Below, in pieces: positions 7,790-15,768 of a stretch of 36,965 nt of DNA. Source of the stretch: Actinomycetota bacterium (lineage in GTDB: Bacteria > Actinomycetota > Acidimicrobiia > Spongiisociales > UBA5794). The translations under genes and the position numbers were made by a program. Each line of letters starts with the position of its first letter. Position 1 is the stretch's first letter. The stretch is taken from assembly GCA_030123765.1 (NCBI GenBank), contig JASJXX010000018.1, positions 1 through 36,965 of the forward strand. Direction: 5' to 3'. The notes beneath the pieces are model-generated. The model saw only the letters and a list, made by a program, of their open reading frames with translations. It had not been told where the DNA came from and ran no database searches.

Positions 7790-9236
7790 TCCTCCATACC
7801 TCACGGTTGAACAGGATGAGAATTGGAAGGATCTCGAGGCGCCCGATGACCATGAGGCCAGCCAGAAGCAGCTTCCCCGCCCACGGGATGCCGAGATAGT
7901 TCCCCGTAGGTCCAACCCCTCCAAGGCCCGGCCCCACATTTCCTAAGGATGACGCGACCGAGGTGACCGTCGTGATGATGTCAAGGTCCGCTCCCGCAAT
8001 CGCCCCGATGACCGCCATGAGGAACGTTCCCGTCATGAACGCGAACATGTAGAGGAGGAAGAACGTCTGCACTGTCTCTACCACGACGTCTGGCACGGGC
8101 TTATTGCCGATACGTGTGACGAAAACGCCTCTGGGGTGGATCAGGCGCCGCACGTCGGTGCGCGAGGCTCCCGAGAGGATGAGGAGACGGTCGGTCTTGA
8201 TGGCTCCCGCCGTCGAGCCCGCCATGCCGCCGACGAACATGAGGCCAACGATCATGACGCCGAGCGCGGGTATCCAGGTGGCAAAGTCAGCGGTGACGTA
8301 CCCGGTGGTGGTCACGATCGCAAGGGAAGTGAAGAGCGCCTCCCTGATCGTGTCGGAGACCGGACCGCCCCAGGTGCCGATCGTCATCAGGAGAGCAGCA
8401 CCGAGCGCGATGCCGAGGTACACCCTGAGTCCGATGGACTTGAAATACGCCATGGGGTCCCGCCGCACCACCGTGTAATGGAGAGCAAATGACACTCCGG
8501 CGAGAGCCATGAACACGATGACGATCCATTGTGAGTAGGCCGAGAACCCTCCTAGCGAATCGGCATGCGTGCTGAATCCACCTGTCGACATCGTCGTGAG
8601 CGAGTGATTGACGGCCTCGAAGAATGTCATGTCTCCTACCCACAGAAGCACGACCTGGATGCCGGTCAGGACGAGATAGACGAACCAGAGACGCTTCGCC
8701 GTCTCGCGGAAACGCGGAGTGAGCCGGTCTGGCGTCGGACCTGGCGACTCTGCGCGCGCAAGCTGCACGGCTCCCATTCCCAGGAGAGGGAGGACCGCAA
8801 CGGAGAGCACGATGATCCCCATGCCTCCGATCCACTGCGAGAGGGAGCGCCAGAACAGGATTCCGTGAGAGAGCACGCTTGGATCGGGGAAGATGGAAGC
8901 TCCCGTCGTCGTGATTCCCGCAGCAGACTCGAAGATCGCGTCGACGAGATTGCCGATCGATCCGGTGAAGAGGTACGGGAGCGCGCCTGCAAGGGTGAGC
9001 GCTATCCAGGCGAGGCCGACCGCAGCGAACCCCTCTCGGGGACTGAGCTCACCCGGACGGTCAAAGATGCGCCAGAGAACGTATCCAACCAGCGTCGTGA
9101 CCCCGGCTGCGAGGAGCAGGCCAGGGAGTTCAGACCACTCCTGGTAGATGACACCAACGACGGCGGGTATGAACATGAGCAGGCCCGTCGAGCCGAGAAC
9201 CGCGCCCACGACATGCAGGAGATGGCGCAAGGTCAT
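7785..9236 (-). CDS. trkH: TrkH/KtrB-type potassium channel subunit
   Basis: Membrane pore subunit of a Trk/Ktr K+ uptake system. Four P-loop/filter segments are visible, each carrying the conserved filter Gly: AAGITTTGASIF, LTTMSTGGFSTHA, AIVTTTGYVTADF and VASSLGNVGPGL. They are separated by hydrophobic membrane helices across the whole 483-aa chain, the usual length. The gene follows trkA with a 4-nt gap and is surely co-transcribed with it; TrkA gates the channel by nucleotide binding. The ATG at 9236 gives MTLRHLLHVVGAVLG, a plausible membrane start. Confidence 0.93.
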   Translation of the reverse strand: MTLRHLLHVVGAVLGSTGLLMFIPAVVGVIYQEWSELPGLLLAAGVTTLVGYVLWRIFDRPGELSPREGFAAVGLAWIALTLAGALPYLFTGSIGNLVDAIFESAAGITTTGASIFPDPSVLSHGILFWRSLSQWIGGMGIIVLSVAVLPLLGMGAVQLARAESPGPTPDRLTPRFRETAKRLWFVYLVLTGIQVVLLWVGDMTFFEAVNHSLTTMSTGGFSTHADSLGGFSAYSQWIVIVFMALAGVSFALHYTVVRRDPMAYFKSIGLRVYLGIALGAALLMTIGTWGGPVSDTIREALFTSLAIVTTTGYVTADFATWIPALGVMIVGLMFVGGMAGSTAGAIKTDRLLILSGASRTDVRRLIHPRGVFVTRIGNKPVPDVVVETVQTFFLLYMFAFMTGTFLMAVIGAIAGADLDIITTVTSVASSLGNVGPGLGGVGPTGNYLGIPWAGKLLLAGLMVIGRLEILPILILFNREVWRR

Positions 9237-9240
9237 GAGT

Positions 9241-10569
9241 TCAGCCGGAGAGTTTCTCTGCGATCGAGATGGCCTCGGGGAGAGCGATCACGATCAGGTG
9301 GTCACCTTCCTCGATGCGGGTATTCCCACGTGGTACGAACGCCTCGCCCCCCCGTTGGATACCGCCGATGATCAGCGAGTGAGGAAGCGCCAGATCGGCG
9401 AGGGTCTTGCCGATCGCGGCACTGCTCGGACGCACTTCAAGCTCGATCGCCTCGGCATCAGAGTCGGAGAACGTGACGACGGAGTGAATGACGCCCCGAC
9501 GCACGAATCGCAGAATCTCGTTCGCGGCAGACAATCGGGAACTCACTGTGGCATCAATTCCGATTCCAGAGACCAACCCGACAATATCGGTGTTGGAGAA
9601 CCGGGCGATGACCTCACGTGCGCCGAGTGACTTGGCCACAAGTGCGCCCAGCACGTTCTCTCCATCCCATCCGGTGAGGGCCATCACCGTGTCCGTCACG
9701 GCAACTCCCTCTGATTGGAGGAGCTTCGGATCGATTATCTCTCCACGCACGGTGACGACGCCGGGGAGCTCCTCTGCAATGTGGCGACACCGATCTCTAT
9801 CCGGCTCGATGAGCGTTGTGTGAATACCGTGTTCGACGAGCATCATCGCAGTCAACTTCGCAAGGCGCGTACTGCCGAGGATGATGACCTTCTCTGCCGG
9901 CTTGCTCGACAGACCCAGCCATTGATAGGCCTCCTCGGTACGGTTCGCACATGCCATCATCAGAACGTGGTCGTGGGCTTCGAGCGTTGTGGCGCCCCTG
10001 GCGATGTGCGTCTCACCGAACCTGATCACCGCGACAACAAGCCAGTCCCAGCCCTCTATGGACTCCCGGAGATCGGCGAGCGTTCGACCGACGAAGGGTG
10101 CTTCGGGATCGATGTAGGCGCCGAGCAGGACGAGTTCGCCATCGGCAAACTCGATCTTCTCCGCGATGTGGCCACTCGTGGCGAGCTTCAGCAGCTCGCG
10201 GGCTGCGGCTTTGCCGGGATCGATAACCAGGTCAACGCCGAGCGCCTCTGCCTCAGCCTTTAGCTGAGAATCCTCGACCCTCGCTATCTTCCGCGGGATC
10301 TTCAGCTGTGCTCCTGCTGCGCACGCGAGTACGTTGACCGCGTCCGAGGAACTGACGGCTATCAGCAGGTCGGCATCTTCGAGGCCGGCCTCTCTCAGAG
10401 TCGCTACCGACGCGCCATTGCCATGGATGACCAGGCAGTCGATCTCCGCCTGAGCCTCCGCGGCACGGTCGGAATCGGACTCGACGAGTACGACATCCTG
10501 GCCTTCATGCGCGAATTTGTCGGCAAGAAACAGACCGACTGCCCCTGCACCCACGATCACGATACGCAT
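9241..10569 (-). CDS. trkA: Trk potassium uptake regulatory subunit TrkA (two RCK domains)
   Basis: Peripheral gating subunit of the potassium channel. It contains two Rossmann RCK_N modules, each followed by a TrkA_C segment. The first opens MRIVIVGAGAVGLFLADKF with an acidic residue ending strand two (LVES). The second begins near residue 228 with VIILGSTRLAKLTAMML and ends strand two with LIEPD. At 442 aa it matches the two-module TrkA of Actinobacteria and Proteobacteria, unlike the single-module KtrA. It lies directly upstream of trkH. The ATG is 8 nt after a TAGGCT -10 box, so the mRNA may be nearly leaderless. Confidence 0.93.
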   Translation of the reverse strand: MRIVIVGAGAVGLFLADKFAHEGQDVVLVESDSDRAAEAQAEIDCLVIHGNGASVATLREAGLEDADLLIAVSSSDAVNVLACAAGAQLKIPRKIARVEDSQLKAEAEALGVDLVIDPGKAAARELLKLATSGHIAEKIEFADGELVLLGAYIDPEAPFVGRTLADLRESIEGWDWLVVAVIRFGETHIARGATTLEAHDHVLMMACANRTEEAYQWLGLSSKPAEKVIILGSTRLAKLTAMMLVEHGIHTTLIEPDRDRCRHIAEELPGVVTVRGEIIDPKLLQSEGVAVTDTVMALTGWDGENVLGALVAKSLGAREVIARFSNTDIVGLVSGIGIDATVSSRLSAANEILRFVRRGVIHSVVTFSDSDAEAIELEVRPSSAAIGKTLADLALPHSLIIGGIQRGGEAFVPRGNTRIEEGDHLIVIALPEAISIAEKLSG

Positions 10570-10577
10570 AGCACTTC

Positions 10578-10583
10578 AGCCTA
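10578..10583 (-). promoter_or_regulatory. -10 box (TAGGCT) of the trkA-trkH operon
   Basis: Minus-strand TAGGCT lies 8 nt before the trkA ATG. The same hexamer stands at nearly the same distance before the gene at 7550. No clear ribosome-binding site is present in between, consistent with a leaderless or near-leaderless transcript. Confidence 0.45.
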
Positions 10584-10672
10584 GGACTGATTGCCTGGCG
10601 ATTGGCACATCACGAGGGTGCCATCGCGGTCGTCCGGCCGGACCGATCCCTCTCGGCACCGCCGACACGACA

Positions 10673-10700
10673 CGTCTCTCCCCGCGACAGGGGAGAGACG
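10673..10700 (-). terminator. strong hairpin after hppA
   Basis: A perfect 11-bp stem (CGTCTCTCCCC/GGGGAGAGACG) closes a 6-nt loop GCGACA, 8 nt after the hppA stop. No T-run follows, but hairpins without T-runs commonly end actinobacterial genes. The rest of the 139-nt gap to trkA also contains the 12-bp palindrome GTCCGGCCGGAC at 10632-10643. Confidence 0.7.
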
Positions 10701-10708
10701 GAGAGTGG

Positions 10709-12781
10709 CTATAGAATCCCGCCGAAATTAACGAAGGCCGATGCGAAGATCAGGGAGACAATCGTCATCACCTTGATCACGATGTTCATCGACGGACCGG
10801 CAGTGTCCTTGAACGGATCACCGACCGTGTCACCAACTACCGCTGCCTTGTGTGCGTCGGATCCCTTGCCTCCGAAAGCTCCTGCTTCGATGAACTTCTT
10901 CGCGTTGTCCCACGCACCACCAGCGTTCGCCATGTAGATGGCCAACAAGAACCCGGAGACCAGGGCGCCCGCAAGGAGACCGCCCAGCATGTCGATGGAG
11001 ATAAAGCCGACGACGAGCGGCAACGCGACTGCCATTGAGCCAGGGACGACCATCTCGCGCAGCGATGCCTTCGTCGAGATGTCGATGCACTTTTCGTAGT
11101 CGGGCACGACACCGGGCTTGCCTTCGCGAAGCCCCGGAATCTCGCGGAATTGGCGACGTACTTCCTCGATCATCTGGGAGGCGGCACGACCGACAGCCTG
11201 GATCGTGAGCGCAGCAAACAGATACGGGAACATGGCGCCGAGGAAGAGCCCGACGATGACCTCGATATCGAGAATGTTGAAGCCTTCAACACCGACGGCT
11301 TTCGAGAAAGTGAAAAAGAGGGCGAGCGACGTGACGGCTGCCGATGCGATCGCGAAACCCTTCGCAACCGCTGCGGTCGTATTTCCAAGAGCGTCGAGTT
11401 GGTCGGTCGCTTCACGAACCTCAGGATCGAGCCCGGCCATCTCGGCTATACCACCGGCGTTGTCGGCGATCGGACCGTACGCATCAACCGACACGGTGAT
11501 GCCCAGAGTTGCGAGCACGCCGATGGCGGCGATAGCAACTCCGTAGATACCACCATTGTCGACCGCGAGCTCACCTGCCCAGTGGGCCGCGCCCATGCCG
11601 AAAGCGACGACGATGACGGAGAAGGCAGCGGACTTCTTGCCTTCTGCGATCCCGGCAAGAATGACCGTCGCAGGCCCCGTCTCTGACTGTTTCGCGATCG
11701 ACTTGACTATCTTGTAGTGGTCTGAGGTGTACCACTCGGAGATCTTGCCGACAGTGATTCCGACTACGAGACCGACGATGACAGCGAGGAAGAAACCCCA
11801 CGGGTTCTTGACACCTTCGACACCGCTGAACATGAGTGGCGTGAGGATCGCTACTCCTACAACGGTGATCCCGGCTGCGGACCAGGTACCGGCATGGAGC
11901 GCCTTTGCCAGGTTGCCGCCTTTCGGTTTCACGAAGAACGACCCGATGATCGAGGCTCCCATCCCTATGGAAGCGATCATGAGCGGGTAGAAGATTGTCT
12001 GGGGGAGGAAGGCGCTCCCTGAGAACACGAGCGCGGCGAATGCGATGGGAGCGATGAGCGACCCGATGTACGACTCGAAGAGGTCGGCGCCCATGCCTGC
12101 AACATCCCCTACGTTGTCACCGACATTGTCTGCGATCGTCGCAGGGTTACGTGGGTCATCCTCGGGGATCCCGGCTTCGACCTTACCGACGAGGTCTGCG
12201 CCGACGTCCGCCGCCTTGGTGTAAATGCCGCCACCGACGCGAGCAAAGAGGGCAATGGTTGAGGCACCAAGGCCGATCGCAGTGACGATCTGGACCCAGT
12301 TCGGGTCCTTGAGGACGTCAGCGAAGAACCACACGCCGAGAGAGAACCCGAGCAGCCCGAGCCCCGCGACCGTGAAACCCATGACCGCGCCGCCGCGGAA
12401 GGCGACAGGAAGCGCCTTCTCCGCCCCCCCCTGGCGAGCTGCCTCAGCCGTACGAGCGTTGGCGGCTGTAGCGATACGCATACCTATTAGCCCTGCTGTT
12501 CCAGAGAGAACCGCGCCGAACACATATGCGACGGCTCCCCACGGTCTTCCCCAGTCGAGGAGGACGAAGATGAGCACCGCCATGATGGCGACGAATCCGG
12601 CGATCGCCATGTACTCGCGACGCATGAATGTCATCGATCCGGCACGTATGGCGCCCATGAGCTCGACCATCCGGTCGTTTCCGGGCGAGGCCGCCATGAC
12701 CTGTCGAGCGTAAAAGGTCGCCAGGATCAGCGACGCGATGCCCATGGACATGGCAACGAAGAGCCAAATTTCAGGATTCAC
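10709..12781 (-). CDS. hppA: membrane-bound ion-pumping pyrophosphatase (K+-dependent type)
   Basis: Hydrolyses pyrophosphate and pumps H+ (or Na+) out through a 16-helix membrane protein. The catalytic DVGADLVGKVE and the acidic DNVGDNVGDVAGMGADLFESY region are intact, as is the C-terminal VVGDTVGDPFKDTAGP. The segment GNTTAAVAKG has Ala where K+-independent enzymes have Lys (GNTTKA), so this should be a K+-dependent enzyme. I choose GTG 12781 because AGGAG lies 8 nt upstream, giving 690 aa; a GTG at 12817 would add 12 residues and remains possible. H+ versus Na+ specificity cannot be settled from what I can see. Confidence 0.94.
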   Translation of the reverse strand: MNPEIWLFVAMSMGIASLILATFYARQVMAASPGNDRMVELMGAIRAGSMTFMRREYMAIAGFVAIMAVLIFVLLDWGRPWGAVAYVFGAVLSGTAGLIGMRIATAANARTAEAARQGGAEKALPVAFRGGAVMGFTVAGLGLLGFSLGVWFFADVLKDPNWVQIVTAIGLGASTIALFARVGGGIYTKAADVGADLVGKVEAGIPEDDPRNPATIADNVGDNVGDVAGMGADLFESYIGSLIAPIAFAALVFSGSAFLPQTIFYPLMIASIGMGASIIGSFFVKPKGGNLAKALHAGTWSAAGITVVGVAILTPLMFSGVEGVKNPWGFFLAVIVGLVVGITVGKISEWYTSDHYKIVKSIAKQSETGPATVILAGIAEGKKSAAFSVIVVAFGMGAAHWAGELAVDNGGIYGVAIAAIGVLATLGITVSVDAYGPIADNAGGIAEMAGLDPEVREATDQLDALGNTTAAVAKGFAIASAAVTSLALFFTFSKAVGVEGFNILDIEVIVGLFLGAMFPYLFAALTIQAVGRAASQMIEEVRRQFREIPGLREGKPGVVPDYEKCIDISTKASLREMVVPGSMAVALPLVVGFISIDMLGGLLAGALVSGFLLAIYMANAGGAWDNAKKFIEAGAFGGKGSDAHKAAVVGDTVGDPFKDTAGPSMNIVIKVMTIVSLIFASAFVNFGGIL

Positions 12782-12844
12782 AGAAATCACTCCTGATGTT
12801 GTTTCGGGGGAGGCCACTTCAAGGGAGACCTGGGAACCGGCGGC

Positions 12845-12850
12845 AGTATA
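12845..12850 (-). promoter_or_regulatory. -10 box of hppA
   Basis: Minus-strand TATACT about 64 nt before the hppA GTG is a good -10 hexamer. The sequence 17-18 nt further upstream is a poor -35. The rest of the gap to the acyl-CoA ligase stop (12851-12947) shows no other signal. Confidence 0.45.
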
Positions 12851-12947
12851 GGGAAATAGTGCTTTCTAAGCCACGCGGCGACGCTCCATCCACACTGCAG
12901 AAAGTAGTGACTTCGAACGCCGCCGCTCAACGGGCTGAAGTCCGCCC

Positions 12948-14564
12948 TCAGGCCATGTCACGCAGATCCACTCGGCGAATCTTGTCTGAGATTGTCTTGG
13001 GCAGTTCAGCCAGGTACGTGATCTCCCGCGGATACTTGTAGGGGGCCGTGATCGCCTTGACGTGGTCCTGGATCTCGAGGGTGAGTTCGTCCGAGCCCTC
13101 GTACCCGGGGGCCAGCACGATGAAGGCCTTCACGATGTTGCCCCTCGCAGCATCTGGCTTAGCAACTACCGCCGCTTCAGCCACGGCAGGGTGCTCGATT
13201 AGCGCCGACTCCACCTCGAACGGTCCGATCCGGTAAGCCGAGGAGAGGATGACATCGTCGGACCGCCCGATGAACCAGAAGTAGCCATCGGTGTCGCGAT
13301 ACGCCCGGTCCCCGGTGTAGTACCAGCCGTGGCGGAACGCCCCCGCAGTCCGCTCCTCGTCTCGCCAGTACCCGCGAAACAGCCCGACCGGCCACGGGTC
13401 GGTCCGAACGGCGATGGTGCCCTCCACGCCATCGGCACAGACCTCCCCGTCGTCATCGACGACCTCTGTGTCGATGCCCGGGACGGGACGGCCCATCGAG
13501 CCAGGTTTGACAGGGAGGTTCGGGTAGTTCGCGACCAGGCAGATAGTCTCGGTCTGGCCATAACCGTCATAGGGAACCATCCCCGTAGCCGCCTCCCAGG
13601 TCTCGATGACCTCGGGGTTGAGGGGCTCACCGGCACTGGTGCAGTGCCGCAACGTCGACCAGTCATATACGGAGAGATCCATCTGAGCGAATGCTCGATA
13701 GAGAGTTGGCGGAGCACAGAACGACGTGACTCCCAGCTCACCGATCAGGCGCAGCATCCGGTCGAAGTCGGGCTTGCCGACAATGTTCCACATCACGACC
13801 GGAGTACCGACGATCCATTGGCCGAACAGCTTCCCCCAAGCCGCCTTCGCCCATCCGGTGTCCGACACCGTCCAGTGGATGTCGTCCGGGCTCAGGTCGT
13901 GCCAGAACCGGGCGGTGATCTCGTGGCCGAGCGCGTAGGAGCCGACATGCTGGACCATCTTGGGGTGTGCCGTCGTTCCCGACGTGAAGTAGAGGATGAG
14001 TGGGTCATCCGAGCGTGTCGCTTCCATCGGCGCGGGACCGCCCGGCATAGCGTCGAGCGCAGCGCCGAACGCTGTCCAACCGGCCCGCTCGGCACCGACC
14101 ACGAACCGGGCCGTGAGGGAGGGGCACTGGTCGAGGACTTCATCAAGGCGGGCGGCTCCCACTTCGTCGCAGACAGCTGCCACCGCATCCGCCTGGTTGA
14201 TGCGATAGGACTGGTCCTTGGGCATCAGCTGAGTGGTTCCGGGCATCGGGATCGCCCCGATCTGGAAACATCCCAGCAGAACGGCGTACCACTCGACCAC
14301 GCGGGGGAGCTGTACGAAGACGCGATCACCTCTCGCGATCCCGTTGCTCCGAAGGAGGTGGGCGGAGCGGTGGGCGAGGGCGGTGAGTTCGCCGAACGTG
14401 TAACGGTTGATCGTGACACCGTCAGATTCAACAGCGATGAGGGCGACCTTATCGGGAGTCTCGACTGCCCGAGCACCAAGCACATCACCCGTAAAGTTGA
14501 AGTACTCGGGCACCTGGACTCGAAAGTTGGCCCGAATCTCGTCGTAGTCGTCCATGTTTACCAT
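12948..14564 (-). CDS. medium-chain acyl-CoA ligase-like AMP-forming synthetase
   Basis: Activates a carboxylic acid to its CoA thioester via an acyl-AMP. The ANL core motifs are YFTSGTTAHPK (P-loop), YDGYGQTE (A5), YYTGDRAYRD, and FWFIGRSDDVILSSAYRIGPFEVE at the hinge to the small C-terminal domain. The catalytic lysine block reads LPKTISDKIRR, with Asp where most relatives have Gly. The region PMPGTTQLMPKDQSYR and the TVSDTGWAKAAWGK stretch resemble ACSM-type medium-chain ligases. At 538 aa it has normal length, with ATG 14564 behind a GGAGGTG site. It abuts the decayed kinase and does not carry the island promoter, so its link to the island pathway is uncertain. Confidence 0.87.
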   Translation of the reverse strand: MVNMDDYDEIRANFRVQVPEYFNFTGDVLGARAVETPDKVALIAVESDGVTINRYTFGELTALAHRSAHLLRSNGIARGDRVFVQLPRVVEWYAVLLGCFQIGAIPMPGTTQLMPKDQSYRINQADAVAAVCDEVGAARLDEVLDQCPSLTARFVVGAERAGWTAFGAALDAMPGGPAPMEATRSDDPLILYFTSGTTAHPKMVQHVGSYALGHEITARFWHDLSPDDIHWTVSDTGWAKAAWGKLFGQWIVGTPVVMWNIVGKPDFDRMLRLIGELGVTSFCAPPTLYRAFAQMDLSVYDWSTLRHCTSAGEPLNPEVIETWEAATGMVPYDGYGQTETICLVANYPNLPVKPGSMGRPVPGIDTEVVDDDGEVCADGVEGTIAVRTDPWPVGLFRGYWRDEERTAGAFRHGWYYTGDRAYRDTDGYFWFIGRSDDVILSSAYRIGPFEVESALIEHPAVAEAAVVAKPDAARGNIVKAFIVLAPGYEGSDELTLEIQDHVKAITAPYKYPREITYLAELPKTISDKIRRVDLRDMA

Positions 14565-14567
14565 CGA

Positions 14568-14993
14568 TCACACCTCCGTGCAACGATCGTAGTCACTCAC
14601 TCCCTCACCGGCATCCCAGCCAACTTGCGTACCTCGTTGGCTCCCCGGCCTACCCGCTCTCCTCAACCCCGGGGCATCGGCACACACCCAACTCCCGGGG
14701 AGTCGCAGTTCGAACCTGGCGCCACCCGTGGGTGCTTCGGCTACGGTGACGGAGCCCTCTTCGCCCTCAACTATCTCCCTGACGATGGCGAGCCCCAACC
14801 CGGAGCCACCGGTCGAACACACGCTCCCTCGCCTCCTCGGAGATGCCCTCGCCGTCGTCGTCGACACGCAGCACGGCCATGCCGGCATCGTCCCTGAGCG
14901 AGACATCGATCAGGCTGCCACCATGCCCGGCAGCAGTCTCAAAGAGGCTGATGTCCGTGGTGGCCCGCAATCCCTTCCGTTCCGATTTCGATG
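14568..14993 (-). pseudogene. decayed C-terminal ATPase domain of a sensor histidine kinase
   Basis: Two minus-strand frames together spell the end of a HATPase domain. The first frame (down to about 14805) reads VDDDGEGISEEARERVFDRW, a G1/F-box region. The second frame, from about 14817, continues with STGGSGLGLAIVREI and GGARFELRLP, the G2 box and end strand. A deletion near 14805-14817 removed the usual residues between FDR and SGGSGLGL and shifted the frame. The N-box, dimerisation and sensor parts are missing: the SDR stop lies directly upstream. This is a remnant at the left edge of the island, possibly truncated when the island arrived or rearranged. Confidence 0.75.
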
Positions 14994-14994
14994 A

Positions 14995-15768
14995 TCAACC
15001 GTACATGACGGCGCCGGAATTGACATTGATGTCCGCGCCGGTGATCGCCGCGGCTTGGTCAGAAGCGAGGAATACGCAGGCGTCGGCGATATCGCTCGCT
15101 TCGGTCAGTCGATTGAGGGGTGATTCAGCTTCGAACTCGGCTCGGACTTGGGCCGCGGTGATGCCTCTGCCCTCGGCCTGGGCTTGGATGACCCAGTCGA
15201 TACGAGGGCCAGCAACGAACCCGGGGGAGATGAGGTTGACCCGGATCCCGTGAGACCCGGCTTCGAGCGCGAGTGTCCGGGTGAGCCCGATGAGCGCAGC
15301 CTTCGACGTGGTGTAGGGAGTCCGACCCCAGAGGGGCCGCTTGCCACTGATCGACCCGATGATGATCACCGACCCGGAGCCGCGTTCGACCATGTGCGGG
15401 AAGAGCGCCCTACACACCAGAAACACCCCGGTCACGTTCACGGCGAATGTCTGCTCCCAGTCAGCAAGGTCGAGATCCCATAACTGACCGCTTGGGCCCG
15501 CGACGCCACTGTTGATCACCACCACGTCGACTCGACCGAAGCGGTCGAGCAGAGCGGTCGCCATCGCATCGACAGCACCCGCGTCGGTGACGTCGGTGGG
15601 TACCACGAGCGTCTCTACACCGTACTCGCCAGCATCCGCAGCGGTCCTCGTCAGGTTGGCCTCGTTGCGTGCGGCCAACACGAGAGAATCCCCTCTGGCA
15701 GCGAATGCGAGAGAGATCTCTCTGCCGATGCCCTGCCCGGCCCCTGTAACGAGCGTTACCCTGCTCAC
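14995..15768 (-). CDS. short-chain dehydrogenase/reductase (last gene of operon 1)
   Basis: Classical SDR of 257 aa acting on an alcohol/ketone pair with NAD(P). It shows TGAGQGIG (cofactor loop), VVINSG in place of the usual NNAG, the catalytic Ser in IIGSISG and the YTTSK Tyr/Lys pair, then SPGFVAGPR. The C-terminus SGAVMYG ends at the decayed kinase. Its start overlaps the HisD-like dehydrogenase stop in ATGA. Paired with that gene, a two-enzyme oxidation of neighbouring hydroxyl groups is plausible. Substrate not identifiable. Confidence 0.88.
   Translation of the reverse strand: MSRVTLVTGAGQGIGREISLAFAARGDSLVLAARNEANLTRTAADAGEYGVETLVVPTDVTDAGAVDAMATALLDRFGRVDVVVINSGVAGPSGQLWDLDLADWEQTFAVNVTGVFLVCRALFPHMVERGSGSVIIIGSISGKRPLWGRTPYTTSKAALIGLTRTLALEAGSHGIRVNLISPGFVAGPRIDWVIQAQAEGRGITAAQVRAEFEAESPLNRLTEASDIADACVFLASDQAAAITGADINVNSGAVMYG

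Noticed and set aside
8565-9371. Plus-strand open frame of 268 codons
   Set aside because: Antisense to trkH and rich in Arg/Glu. The trkH frame has all four potassium filter motifs.
14580-14600. TGACTACG upstream of the acyl-CoA ligase as a fourth operator copy
   Set aside because: Only one half matches. The second half and the -35/-10 arrangement are missing, so it is probably chance.
13329-14897. Long plus-strand open frame of 522 codons
   Set aside because: It is antisense to the acyl-CoA ligase, whose motifs are complete. The plus-strand protein is Arg/Asp/His-rich with no family pattern, a common artefact in high-GC DNA.
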